Positions 34,475 to 47,467 are shown, counted from the first letter of the stretch. The stretch is DNA of 64,000 bases from Numida meleagris (GCF_002078875.1 NC_034412.1:31691552-31755551); one strand, 5' to 3'. A program made the numbers and translations. Notes: generated from the letters alone by a model not told the origin.

Positions 34475-36160
34475 GACTACTTGTAGTATTTCCCCCTGTA
34501 CAGCACCTTCAAGAATAATCAGGAACAAACATTTTATGTTCTAATGCCATTTTTCTTCTGAGAGGGAAATTTTGCTGGTAATAAAAATGATTGTTTGTGT
34601 GTGCACACAAACACTTCCATATCGTCATGCATCTGTAGCCTGCTCTTCATTCTTTTTAGACTAGTTTCTACCAACTTCAGAACAGGTATTCCTGATCAGT
34701 ATTAAACACTGATCAGAACTATGTCTGTCTTCATCTTTCACACAGAAAAGTTCTGAATCAAAACCCTCACATCAGGTGAAGATCTCACTCTTCATTTGCA
34801 ATTGTCTCAGTCAATTTGAGCAGCCTCTACTTTACATGGGTTTATTTCCCAAAACTCAACTGAGTGTTTGGAAGATAGAGAGAAGGGATACACAAAATGC
34901 AGAGATAGAACAACTCAGACAAAACTACTAGATTCTCATTCAAAGACAAAACAGAACAAATAAAGAATTCTCTGAAGGTGCTCGGGAACTATATTTATGA
35001 AATAGGCATAGAAACAAACTGTCCTGTGTGGTGGTTGTTACAGCAATTAGCGTTAACAATCTGAACATATACCTGCTGGGATAAAAGCTGCAGTTTAAAA
35101 AGCAAAGTGAGGGTTAACATGATCAAATCATGTTTCACTGTTTGTCAGGTTTGTCACTGAATTTGATGTTTTGAATCTGCTAATGGTAAATAATAACTAT
35201 TAACCACTGTTCACAACAGTCATATGTTTGTACATATATACAATATTTCCCTTAACTGTAAGCCTCTTGGCCATAAAGTATTTTATCCTTCCCCCAGCTC
35301 TTCATCAGTGTGCATGAACTCAGTCACCCAGAGATCAGCATCTTTGGTGAGTCCATTATTGGCTTCTCTGCTGAGATGTTGCAAAACACTGAACTAAGAG
35401 TGCCAGCTTCAGTTATTTTTGATATATTGCAACCAAGCAGAGAGCTCTACAAATCTCTGGAACAATAAATACTGTCTATCCTCATTGGCTAGATGGTTTA
35501 ATTCATGTTCTAGTTCTTTTTAATATGTTTCTAACAAGTCGGACTGTAATGACAAAAGAAGTCAAGTATTTATGCAGAGGAAATTTAACCAATATTATTT
35601 TAAAAAATAATAGAAAATGAATAATCCCTTGTGCATAATATAGGAATGAACTTACACTCAGTTCTATTTGAAGGATAAAAGTTATAACAGTGTGAATTCT
35701 AGAACTCTATTAGGATTTTTAAGTGTCAGGTTTCAATGGATAGGCAATATTTTTGCTGTGCTAGGGCACTGGGCTATAACAACTGTCACCTAGAAAAATC
35801 CAAGTCACTAACTTGGGTGCTAAACTTGGAACCAACCTTGGGTCAGTCCTACAAAAAATCCAAGACCAACAACAAGAAAATAAGAATTATACACATATAC
35901 TCATCTCTTTGAGTGTACATTTGTTCTCTGCTGAAGGAAATCTGAGATTGCTCAGATCCTGGATATCTTTATTTCTCCTATAAAAATGTATTTAGTCTGG
36001 AATTACAAGCAACAAGTATGTGCATCCATTCCATTTACGCACAGGTACTCATGGAGAGAATGGGTTTATCTCCTTGCTCTATTGCTAAGAAGAGGACATT
36101 TGATTCAGACCACCCCTTAGTTTGCATTGACATCGTTTGCTTTATGTTAGCGACAAAAGA

Positions 36161-36199
36161 GGGGTGGGGAAGGGGGAAAGGGGTGGGGAGGGAGGGGAG
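36161..36199 (+). other. G-rich tract with G-quadruplex potential
   Basis: Seven guanine tracts of three to five Gs are separated by loops of one to three bases (GGGGTGGGGAAGGGGG and onwards). This fits the canonical quadruplex rule easily. It is isolated in AT-rich sequence, with no promoter or gene beside it. Confidence 0.8.
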
Positions 36200-36399
36200 A
36201 TCCATTTCATCCTGGGATGAGAACAGAGATTTTAGTTACTATCTACTACACTATTACAAACACTAGACATTTTTTGAAAACTGACAGAGTCACTGTCAAA
36301 TAACCACAAGAAGTGTCCGTTGAACTATAAGAGTTTTAAGACAATGATAAATAGCTGAAATAAGTAACTCCCTGTAGTCCTGAACAAGTTGAAGGCACA

Positions 36400-36402
<3 letters not shown>

Positions 36403-36433
<31 letters not shown>
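36403..36433. repeat. Microsatellite, (AC)n, about 15 units
   Basis: A perfect AC dinucleotide array, preceded by the interrupted GGCACACAA. Confidence 0.95.
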
Positions 36434-36437
<4 letters not shown>

Positions 36438-36585
36438 GAGGTTAGCAGGAACCTCAGGAGGTCGTCTGGACCAATGCCTGGCTCAGCTCTCCTAACTGAC
36501 TAATATCTGAAATAATTGTGAAACAAATGAAAAAGGAGGAGAGAAATATTTTCCACGTGGAAAGTCTCAGGGATGGTATGAAACG

Positions 36586-36632
<47 letters not shown>
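36586..36632. repeat. Microsatellite, (AAAT)n, about 11-12 units
   Basis: A perfect tetranucleotide array about 150 bp from the neighbouring (AC)n. The open frame that crosses it encodes only a repetitive FIYL peptide and is an artefact. Confidence 0.95.
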
Positions 36633-37403
36633 GGATTTCCCTGAATCATGGTTTGTATCTCGGTTGCTCTCCATTTGGAAGTTATGGCCTTTCAAAATTA
36701 TTTGGGAAAGACAGCTGGTAGAAGTTGCACTCTTCCTTGTTGTAATGTCTAAGAGAGTCACCTTGTTACAATGTGAAGTCCTCATTGATTTTCCTCAGGG
36801 ATTTCCAGCCCTGAGTCCTTGCAGTTAAATAGTTGCAACAGTCACTAAAATCCTAAATAAGAATTTCCACAGACAAAGTAACTTTTTAAGATGTTCCCTA
36901 GAAGCGGGGACGAAAGAAGCATTTAGCTCAAAATCTGTTTGTTTGCATGAGCGTGGTTGCCTTTATAGGATTGGTTGGGTTTGTATGGAATCTGTCTGGG
37001 CCATCAGTTGTGAATGGTGAGGAGCTTCAACAGTTACTGCCTACTTACCACCCAGCAGCCTCCAGCTCTAGAGTTTTGTACGCAGTTTACGTTTCTGTAA
37101 CTGAGGATTCGAGACACGATGACCACACGTATTTATGCTTAAATACAGAACTAAATATGGGGGGGAAAAAAAGGGGAAAAAAAGTAACATTATATTGAGG
37201 AATGTAAATTACTCAAACATCAAGTGATACTCTCACCAAATAATAGTACTTTCGAGACTTTGCAGAAGCCTCGTTAATTCCTTATATTTCCAACCTTTAT
37301 GACTTTATGAAATGATTTAGCAGTATCACAGCTCTTATTGCTTCACTTTTTGACACTTAATGTTTGTAGTACCACTCATTTTCAGTGAAAAATAATACTA
37401 ATT

Positions 37404-37421
37404 AAAAAAAAAAAAAAAAAA
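37404..37421 (+). repeat. Homopolymer, A18
   Basis: An uninterrupted A run without a recognisable retroposon upstream. Confidence 0.85.
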
Positions 37422-38463
37422 GGCAGAGTCACAAGAGCAAGATGAGCATTTTACTGGCAAGTGGTTCCAGTAATGAGATATTAAAGCCACAGTTTCAAGT
37501 TTTCACCCACAGATCTAACAGCACAACCACCTTGGCCAGTACTAAATGCTTTTTGCTCACAAGTAACTAGAAATACTTCTCCAGGTGGCACACACCTGGT
37601 CTTCTCATCTCTGCCAAAGTCAACACTGCAGTGGCTGAGAAAAATAGTTCTCTGCATCAATTTCTGTGATGACCAAAATGTTCTGATACCTTACTGAAAA
37701 TAAGACACAGAGGTATTTGATAAATCTTTGCGTGCAATCAGCATTTGCTATCCTCAGAGCTTCAGAACTGGATTATATGTAGTTACATGTATGTTTACTT
37801 TGTATCTACATATATGTATACATATACATAACTATACACAAACTTATCAAGAAAATCAAAGAATTTCAAAAGCATGACAACCATCCTTAAAGACTGGTCT
37901 GATTACAATATCCAAGAAATGAAATTGTAATAGCATTGCAAACCTACTCAAAACACTGAAAAAGAACAAGGTAATGCAACTTTTACTGCAGAAACCTAAC
38001 TGTGCTGCTTTGCTCACATATTTCTGTAGACTACACATTTCCTACTTGTCCTGGTTTTATCAGTATCCCTTATCATGGCATCATGCAGCAAGCTGTTGGG
38101 TGATGAAACACAGTGCACTGTGGTGCCACACTCACTCATCCTGCACTTCTAGGAGTCTCAAGTGAATTCTGGCTCTCCACGAGTAAGATACACTGAGAAA
38201 GGACAGACATACTTCAGTTCCTAGGAGTCTCCAATATCCCTACGTGATCTCCGGTTCTGGGTGATGGAGGTGAACTGGCCTTTTTGTTTCACATCAGCAC
38301 ATTAGCAGCACAGTCAGAAAATCCTTCTCTCCCATTTGTTTGATTTATTACCTGTAACTCCTATTTTTTTTATATCATTTTCTTCTTTTACCATTTCTAG
38401 TAAATCTTTTACCTCTCCTTTTCTTAACTGGGTCATTTTTGTTTTTTTTCTTCTCCCCCAAAA

Positions 38464-38491
38464 GGGGATGGGAGGGTGAAAGGGGCCAGGG
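38464..38491 (+). other. Second G-quadruplex candidate beside C-runs
   Basis: GGGGATGGGAGGGTGAAAGGGG satisfies the four-tract rule with loops of 2, 1 and 5 bases. C-runs follow about 20 bases downstream (CCCCC near 38502 and eight Cs near 38511), so a G/C hairpin is an alternative structure. Confidence 0.65.
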
Positions 38492-40211
38492 AGGACTTCT
38501 CCCCCTACTTTCCCCCCCCGTCAAGTGTGAAATCACAACACTACTGTATGCAGATCACAGAAAACATGATGTGGGACTGTCAGCTAGTTATGAAGAGTTG
38601 TGGGCTCATGCTGAAGTCCTTATGACATCATTTTATTAAGGTGCCTTTGTTGCACCGAGTCCAACCATATACCACCATGTAGGTGCAAGGGCAAGGGCAG
38701 CCCATGCATTCAATTTTTAGGAAGAGATGTGAATATTAGGCCCTCATTCAGAATAAACTGCATGTTAAATCAGATACAAATAGAATTTCTTTTAGAATAA
38801 AACCAAAGCAGACTTGCAAAACTCTTATCTTACTTTCCATTTATGCTAACAGTATGGAACAGGTAGCTTGGAGCTCTTTATCTTTTCACTGATTGTACAA
38901 TTTTGTATTCTGTAAGTACTTCATTGTCCTCAGTTATAAATGAGCTGTAACAGAATTTTAATAAAATTCAGGAAACTCTGTCTGATTCATGTTTGCTATT
39001 AAACACAAATAAAATGAAATTTATTATTTCAGTTGGGATAATACATTTAATACTGATAATGACAGATTGCCTAAGATATTAACTTCTAATCAGATGTTAC
39101 TGAAATATGTTACAGCTTATAAACATTCAAGTATTTTGTTAGGCTGTGCTCTGTTTCTTTACTGTACAACAGAAAATACAATCAAATAACTACATTTTCT
39201 ATACTATAGCATGTTTTGTTAAGTTCATTCATCCAAGAAAATGCAAGTTCAAGAAATTGGTTATTTCCTATCAAAGGATATGTCAGTGTGACATGTTGAG
39301 TAACATCTGCATGATACTGAAGAAAAGAGATTTCATTTTCACAAGCTGTATATGTTGCAGGAACTTCCTTGTTTCCTTTGCATCTTACACAGACTATTGA
39401 ATTAGACTTCCATGAACACAAGATATCTGGATATATTGGGCAGGTGTTCATTTACGCAGCATTACTCATTATATACATGTTATGTATCTATATTTTTCAT
39501 ATTTGCTGAGGTTTGATAACTGTATAATACGAACTTAATTTATTAACTTTGTTCTGATAGTTCAGGTAGACTTTTTAAAATAAAACTGTTAAATTTAATA
39601 GTCAAGTTTCAGCCCAATAAACCTTTATTTTTAATCAGTTTCTCTGAATATTGGCGAAAGTACTGAAACTTTACTTCTGATTTGTGAACATACTCTCCTT
39701 GCATACGTTATCCACTGGATTTGCATATCAGTTATTTGACAAGAACTGGGAGAAAGTCATTTCCCCTTTCTTTGCCCAGCTGTTCTAGGCAGTGAGAATA
39801 AAGGAACACTATAAACCATTTTACCTTCCTTCAAATCCACAGAAAATAGAAGCTACTCCTTTGTATAAATCCCAGTCCCTCAGTCCTGTATCTAAGTGAT
39901 ATTTTTACAATGAAGTTAAAACATTTCAAGTAAAATGTAAAAATACAATGGTTTTTTCAGCACCAAAATATGACCATATTTTGTTTCCCTACGACTCTAT
40001 GCAGTAACTCAAAAAAGGCCAAAATTCAAAGCATGAAAAGAAATGAATTCACTTGGGTAAAACTGCCAGGACACATTTGAAAATCTGCTTTACAGAAAAT
40101 GGAACATAGATTTTTATTAATGACTGTTCATAGTGTTCTGATAGGTACAATAAGATTCAATATTTTAAATTTGCCCTTGAGAATCCCAAGAATTTATTAA
40201 GTCTCTGTGTT

Positions 40212-40252
40212 CAAATGTTTTCTCTTTTCAAATGTTTTCTCTTTACAAATGT
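40212..40252. repeat. Short tandem repeat, 17-bp unit, 2.4 copies
   Basis: The unit CAAATGTTTTCTCTTTT occurs twice, with one mismatch at the last base, followed by CAAATGT. Confidence 0.9.
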
Positions 40253-40309
40253 CTTAGTTGACTGTTATTAAATGTTTATACAATGTAAAGTTTTATTAAA
40301 ACAAAAGTC

Positions 40310-40311
<2 letters not shown>

Positions 40312-40341
<30 letters not shown>
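40312..40341 (-). repeat. Homopolymer, T30, possible retroposon tail
   Basis: Thirty uninterrupted T. On the minus strand this is a long A tail following about 125 bp of non-repetitive sequence (about 40342-40467). No known SINE, RNA gene or convincing target duplication was identified, so origin by retroposition is only a possibility. Confidence 0.85.
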
Positions 40342-40342
<1 letters not shown>

Positions 40343-42448
40343 GTGGAGAAGCATCTCAAGCAACTTCCCAGTGATGTAGCTGAAGCCTTTAACACTTGTT
40401 AAATAAAGACTTTTTGATGCTGTTATCGCTAGGGGTGAAAGATGCATGCTGGTGGAATCCTGCATGCTATTAAAGTGTTAAGGCTGTTTGTTTTGTTGTT
40501 GTTTACTTTGTATTTGATTTTTTTTTCCTGGAATTTTTGGAGAAACAAAATCTAATATTGATCAAAATGAAATAGACAGTCTGTCATGTAAAGACTGAAG
40601 CAGAACTATGATTACTTTGCTTATAACCCTTGAATCAAGCTAGCTGTAAGAAAGTGCTAAGATTTTAACTGTCTTTCTAAGCACTTGGAAATGAATTTCT
40701 TGAGTTAGTATCCAGTCCTGTGGAATAAAATCAGGCATAATACTAATGTTGACAGTCATGGTTACATCGATTCCACACCATTCTACAGTAGGAAACAATA
40801 ACTTTTCATATTGTACAAGCTCATTTAAAGTGATTTAAAGAAATTTAAAATATCATCTCTCCACCTGATGTGATGCAAAAGCCTGGAAATTTATGCAATA
40901 GACTTAGATACTAGCAGAAGCGCTGAGCTCAATCTTCTCCAGAAAGTAATGGGAACTCCAGGTACTGAAAATTAAAGAGCTAGTCAAGACATCATCTCTT
41001 TGGCCCACATTATTCCTATGATTTTCCAGTGTGCTGCTCTACAGCCGAAGAGTATTACCAACATATTTGTTTTGCTGGAGCTGTACTTGATAAAAACCCA
41101 AATGTGTTAAAGAACATTGATTCATAAATTAGGTTGATGGTATTATTTCATCTTTCAGAGCAGAACTGATCCTTCCCAGACAGTAACCAGTCCAATCTCA
41201 AATTAACAAAGACTACAAAACACATTATCCCATCTAAATGTCATTGTGACTCCCAGTGTACCATTTGATGGAACTCAAATATAAGTATTTCAAGGTGTCA
41301 CCTTGTACAGCCCTGGGAGAGACTCACAAGTTTATTTGGTTATAGAAGGAGCTGGAGAAATAAAGCAACCATTTAGTTTCATATAGATTTAAACCGTGGG
41401 CAAGAGGGGTTTTTTTTAAGGGAAAAAGAAACAGACAACTTGCTCTTACAAGCCACTATTCTCCTGTAAAAACTAGGGGAACAGAGGGAGTTGTTAACTA
41501 CATTGTCGGCTGTTCCCATTTCAGTGACAAGGCCAGGACTGACTGTAAAAATAAAAGTTACTTGTCTCAGTAATTTAATTACTATCTTTAGAAAGATGGT
41601 GTCTAAGAATCCAAGAAACTTCAGTCTTCTATGTCTTTCTGTGCCTTTCTCCTTTTTCTGTTGCTTCTCCTCAGTGTAGAACCTCCTCAACTAACTCTCC
41701 AACCAACACAGTCCCTCTGCTAGCAAACTCTCAGTGAGGAAGGCGTAAGCACGAGTACACTCAATGCCATCCAGCAGTAGGCTCTGGCATTGCAATAAGG
41801 AGAGAACATCCTCACCAAGCAAGGACTAAAGGGGAGTATTGCAGGGCCAAGCCTATGGAGTCCCTGTTGTCCACAGTGAAGTTGCTGCCACATTGTTGAA
41901 AGACACGACATTGATTTGAGGAGAACTCTGTGAAAGCAAGGCTGTGGATTAACCCACTTTCTCATGAGACAACATGCCTCTCTCCTGTTGAAGCCTTTTT
42001 TTTTTTTGTGTGTGGGGTGAGTGAAAGAGCAAGGGCTATTACCTAACTAAGTTATTTTCACTGCTGTTGAACTCTACTACATGTACATATAAGCCCTGTC
42101 TGGCTGAAAGGACAGTGGTAATAAAATCTCCTAATACAAAAGCAGAGAAGGAAGATTGCAGATGTAGTTCAATGGACCTTACTCTGAGAATGTTCTTACC
42201 TATCTGAAAGCGAGCACATGTTAACATAACTATTTTCAAAACTGAATAGTATTACTTTTACTATCTCCTCACTTTTTTGCTGAAAATCATGAGAAATCAC
42301 TGTACAGTTAGTCAAAGAGTAATATCTTCTTTTTAAAAATGATTTTGATTGTTTTTAGAATGCTTAGTTAAAATTGTTCATGTAAACTACCAACTAGATA
42401 TTGGTTTAAAACAGGCTTTGTTTAATGTGTTTTAAGAGAATATAATCA

Positions 42449-42625
42449 GTGCAGTATATACAGTACATTTCCATTAGAGTGCTGCTGCATAAAAATATTT
42501 TATAGTATATCATAAACAGTTTTGTGTTTACAATACATTTCCATTAAAGAGATCTGTTATAGAAGCCGTTTTCAAAATCAAACAGTAAACAGTTTTCAGT
42601 ATGGAATGTGTTTCCATTAACAGTT
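42449..42625. repeat. Diverged tandem repeat, unit about 70-73 bp, 2.5 copies
   Basis: The core ACATTTCCATTA lies at 42465-42476 and 42535-42546, and GTGTTTCCATTA at 42608-42619, giving spacings of 70 and 73 bases. AAACAGTTTT recurs at 42514-42523 and 42587-42596, also 73 apart. CTGCATAA follows the first and third cores. The copies differ by many substitutions and indels, so the duplication is old. Confidence 0.6.
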
Positions 42626-45600
42626 TCTGCATAATGAAAGCATATTTAGAAAAAAAAAAAAAAGGCATAAAAGGTGCATTAGCATGGAAAATTCCAGAAA
42701 AAAATTATAATTATTTTTGACAACATTTACTTACTGCATTCCTGGCAGAAGCACATGCTACAGTAGTAGTAGGTGAATTGCTGGTTTAGATAATAGAAAT
42801 ATTATTCATAATTGCTGTAAAAGCATTATTCTCTTTCAGAAGACTTTCTGATGGTGCAGATGCTGGATTAGAGCACATTGTGCACCATGGCAGTACCCAG
42901 AGGCTCAAACCAGGCAACGGCAAGGCAGTACATCAATACAAACAAGAAGACTTCTTTCCCAAAGATTTGACCATTTTAAATGAAAAAAAAAGGAGGGAAG
43001 GGAAGCATGAGGCAATAAAATAGAGAGAAAATGGAGACTCTGAGGAGATATGCCATATTTAAAATCATAGACACATCCTTAGATGTCCACAGTCCCATGC
43101 AAGGCCTGTACAGCTCCTTAGGATATTCAGCATACAGAGATTTTGATAAACTAATTTTCTTATTCTGCGTGAGACATTTGAGATGGCAACTGTTGCAATC
43201 TCTGCTTGTTCTTCACTAGAACTGGCAACGGTCGTATTGTAAGCTTCTGCATTTTAGGGACCTGATCACAAAGATTATAGATTCATTACACTCAGCCAGC
43301 GAGAATTTCCTTCAAATGGACTTAAAGTTCATTTAGGTGCATACAAATCATCCAAATCCAACTGGTTTTACAAATATCTAATCTCATTAAAACTGCACTT
43401 ATTTTTCACCTTGTAAAGAAATGCTAGGCTTTAGGACATTTTTACTCAAGGTTCTTGTTCACAAGATTTACCAGAGTAGCTTTTCTGAAACATTCATGAT
43501 TTCAAATCAAATACAGTGCTAGATGTTGCTATTTTGTGCGTCTTTATTAGAGTTCTTTCATCTCAGTAGAAAAAAGCATAAGGCAAAAAAAGATGTAACA
43601 CTACAAGATACAGGAACTGATTCAGAGCTCATTTACACTTTTATAAATTTAAAAAAAAATCATTTAAGTCAGTTCTCCAAAATGAGTATGATAAACCGTA
43701 AGGAATTAATGCAAAGAATTAATACTTATACCAAGAATGTGAGAAATATTTTCCAATTTGCATTTTGTTACTGCATTATAATATTTACACTCTAAGGAGT
43801 GTATATTGCATGTTATATTAATACCTTTAAATCAATTTAACGTTTAGTACAACTCCATTAATGTAATATTATGGTTAAGGAATTTAAATACATAAATGCC
43901 AAGAAATTTTAAAGCTGTTTCCCACAACAGCTGTAACTCAGTCACAAATAAATCTTAATGTAACAGGAGTATTAAAAATATGAAAATTAATTCATTAAAG
44001 TAGGCTTTTTGGAAGATGCAACATCTCTTCACAGATTGTTTCAATTACTTATAAGCATTTTGCTCTCAGTAGCCAGTCAGAGCCAAGCAATCTCAAATGA
44101 GTCCTGCTTCACAGAGGTCTCACATGACTTCTACAGCAGTGTATCATCGTCTGCTCAGTAGAACCCTTCTGACTGCTCATTTGTAAATGAAAACAAGGTT
44201 TTTTAGGTAGCACCAAGGCTGCAATGAGGTCTACACAATCAGTTTCAATTAATACACACCTCTCACTAAAAGCTACCCTCTTCTTTTATTCCTCTCCAGT
44301 CATTCCCTCACACCACCAAGGAAAAGTCCTGAGCAGCTGGGCACCAGGTTACGTCAACAGTTCTGCCACCTCCACCACCACTGTTAGAGCTGATCAGGTT
44401 GAAACAAACAACATCATAATTGCTCTCAGGAATGGATGCAGGACAAACAGTAAATAACACTTGAGGCTACAGCTTATTCAACCACTTCCTTTGGCTGTCA
44501 GTATGCACATTTGCCTCCCTGTTCACCAACTGTTTTTACCTAGCAATTGTTTAGTTAGGACAGGCGCCATTTTTTACTGTGGTGTCCTCTCTTTCTGTTT
44601 GGCAAGTAGGATGAAGAAACCTATTCTCTTGCTCAGGGATCAAGCAAAACTAGCCATAATTAGCAAAGAGAATGATAAAGATCCAAAGACCTGTTCCTAC
44701 CCTGCTGCAAAATACTTTATTCCTTTTTTAGAACTCCATTTACAGACAATGTCAAAAGTCAGACCACACAGTGCTACACTGAGAAAGATAATTTCATCAA
44801 CGTATTACAGAACAGCATTAGGCCTGTGCCTATCAACATTCATATATAAAAAAAAAAAAAATTACTAGTCCTGTAAGCTTTAGCACCTACACTTGTCAGT
44901 TTAATGTGTGGTCACTATCTCAAATAATTAAGATCAAATAACAATGGAGCACATCCCCAGAAATAAGGACCAAACACGGGGTTTGTACATGATCTAAGGA
45001 ATGCTCCTCACACTTTGCAGTACATTAGCACGTAGTAACTTTTAATTGATAAACTGTACTCTCATGAATAATGATATAAAAGGAGTTGTGAGGAAAGACT
45101 TTACAAGACCTATAAATATGACTCATGGAAGTACACGCTATACAAATCAAACTCTGGCCGTTGCTCTTGAGTGCTCATGGTAAGCATTTAGAGTAGGTTA
45201 CAAGGGCTTTCGTATTTCTGAATTGGTAAGGAAAATGATTCCCAGTTATGAAAGACTTCCTCCAGCTTTAACCACGAATCTGACAGCAGTGCAATGAGGA
45301 AGCAGAACAGTAGGAACTTGTTATAATGAAATGTTTGATAGGTTCACTGGAGCTATGTAAGAGGAAAGAAGTCCAAAAAAAGTGAAACTTCTTATTAAGA
45401 TCTGGCTAAAAATATAAGCTATAGGACACAGAAATCCATAGCAAAATACTGTGGTGATAAATAAATAAATAAATCTACCAATTTAGACGCAAATTGTATA
45501 TTGCAAAGTAAAGATAAAGAAGGGCCAGTTAAATAACTGTTATTTAATTAGGTTTATACTTGTAAGCAGCCATGCATAAATTATTAAAGTAAATACCGTA

Positions 45601-45968
45601 TGCTTGCAAAACACAAAAAGCAACCTACACATCTAAAATCCTATGATGTATTACAATTTGTTACTCTATGGGATTGTGAGTATGGCAAGATAATTAACAG
45701 ATAGTAGATACTTCTACAGGAAATGATCTCCTTCAGCTAAAGCTCCAGACATACTTCATGACTCTATACTGTCTAATTAACACATACATTTACAAATACC
45801 ATATATTTTTGTATAACCTACATCATTGGTAGCATGCCTCTTGCTTAAATCGTATTAAAAAGTATAAAAAACATCCCAAATACAGTTTTTAAACAAGCTT
45901 TGTGAGTACGTTTGAAATAACTTGGGAGTGCACTTAACACACACTGATCAACTCTAAAACTAATGTTT

Positions 45969-46066
45969 CATAGAATCATAGAATTAGCTAGGTTGGAAAA
46001 GACCTACAAGATCACCTAGTCCAACCATCCACCTACCACCAACAACCCCACTAAACCATGTCTCTC
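45969..46066 (-). mobile_element. CR1 LINE, short 3' tail
   Basis: CATAGAATCATAGAATTAGC followed by TTGGAAAAGACCTACAAGAT and CCAACCATC is the reversed 3' terminus of CR1. About 98 bp remain, all of it 3' UTR. The right boundary is approximate. A copy this short is a typical 5'-truncated insertion. Confidence 0.9.
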
Positions 46067-47449
46067 ATGTTTTACAGTGTTAGTTATTCATCCTATTAAC
46101 AGAAAATGTCATCTTGAATTAAAAAGAAGCCATTAATGTATACTTATTCATAATATTTCTAAGACCAAAATGTTTGTGTGTCCAAATTAATGGTGAAAAA
46201 AAATCAAAGTCAGAAACCTAGAATCATTCCTCAGAGGTAAAGAGATCTTCCACTCATTTTCAACAGTAGGATTTCTACCAGTGTTGTTTGTGTACACTTC
46301 CACTGCACAAAGCACATCTCTATTTGTACAGAAACAGTTTATCACACTTAACATAGACATTGATGTATATATGGACAGATAGATAGAGGTACATTCAAGC
46401 ATACCTCTGAAAAATTAGAGGGCAAATCAAAACTGAGACAGTAGCCACTAATTAACAAGGGTAGGTAGTATGAATGCTACAATTCTTCCTACACAGATCA
46501 TACAAAAAGTACCTCCTCCTGAAATGGCTTCACATTTCTCTTGCATAAGTTAACTATTGATGCAAGAAAACTATTGCTAAAATATAGGCTTTTTATAGAT
46601 GTAACCCAGGGTCATCACTGTATCCACGCTTATCCTACTCAAGGGTGAATCTAAGAGAGAATATAACTTTGTAGCGCAACCACATTTCTGATTCTAAATT
46701 TTGTGAGTAATATCCCTCAAGTGGGATAAATGAACATACAACCAGCTTTTACGTTCCTACAAGCACTCAGATTTGGGATTGTTCTCTAGGTAAGTTACGC
46801 TGAAAGCCAATTGATTGTATATATTTTAGTACACTCCTGAAAATATCCTAGTTCATTAGCAATACTGCTGCTTTATGAGGTTATTTACAGTACCTTTAAA
46901 AGACACTTCTTTACCTTGGAAAGGTCTTGGATGAGGGGGAATTCCTTTTGAGAGAGTCAGGAATTAATTAGAGTTACTCTATGAATAGGAATTTTATACA
47001 ACAAAATCCAGCAGGACTGAAGTTTAATGTCCCAGAAGTAAAAAGCACATGCCTAAGCTATTATGGGAGGTTTTGTTGGCATAATTTCTAGGCACAGTCT
47101 CAGCCATTAAAAGTGTTATTTTGATCATTATCATTTTAGAAACATATGGAGAGTGCTTATACTAATGTTTGAATGAACATACTCAAATAATTAAACAAAA
47201 TTATGCTCTTTTTAGGCATGCTTGTCATAAATCAATTATTGAAATATTTAGATGAAACAAATAAAATCTTGATTTACTCTTTTGTCATCTTATGAATGTA
47301 TGCAAATAAACTTTTTCATCTTATCTTTTATACCATTTTAAACGTTATCATATTACTTTACATTTTCAGGGCTTTATCTTGTTCCATCTGCAGATTCAGT
47401 AGTATACTACAATTCTTACTCTATTTAAAGAGTGGGAGACATATGGTAG

Positions 47450-47467
47450 TTTTTTTTTTTTTTTTTT
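47450..47467. repeat. Homopolymer, T18
   Basis: An uninterrupted T run, with no identifiable element attached. Confidence 0.85.

Larger units (their letters stand above)
31126..45968. other. 14.8 kb without recognisable gene, with simple repeats
   Basis: The largest element-free interval of the window. It holds microsatellites (36403-36433, 36586-36632), homopolymers (34449-34474, 37404-37421, 40312-40341), two G-rich tracts (36161-36199, 38464-38491), a 17-bp tandem (40212-40252) and a diverged ~70-bp tandem (42449-42625). The longest frame (44461-44868, plus, 135 codons) has no recognised domain. Nothing supports an exon. Confidence 0.55.

Noticed and set aside
34593..34614. Near-palindrome GTTTGTGTG/CACACAAAC as a regulatory site or hairpin
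   Set aside because: It is a short GT/CA repeat that is self-complementary by composition, with a stem of only nine bases.
37811..37826. 16-bp perfect palindrome TATATGTATACATATA
   Set aside because: It sits in a TA/CA-rich low-complexity stretch where such palindromes are expected by chance.
40342..40467. A retroposed H/ACA or C/D snoRNA before the T30 run
   Set aside because: No ACA box three bases before the tail, no convincing hinge box, and no C/D boxes; a clear target duplication is also absent.
42449..42625. CRISPR-like regularly spaced repeats
   Set aside because: Only three degenerate cores in eukaryotic sequence, and the intervening segments share similarity with one another, so this is an ordinary decayed tandem repeat.
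44461..44868. 135-codon plus-strand frame
   Set aside because: No domain, no coherent exon boundaries, ends in a lysine run from an A stretch. It is consistent with chance in 64 kb.
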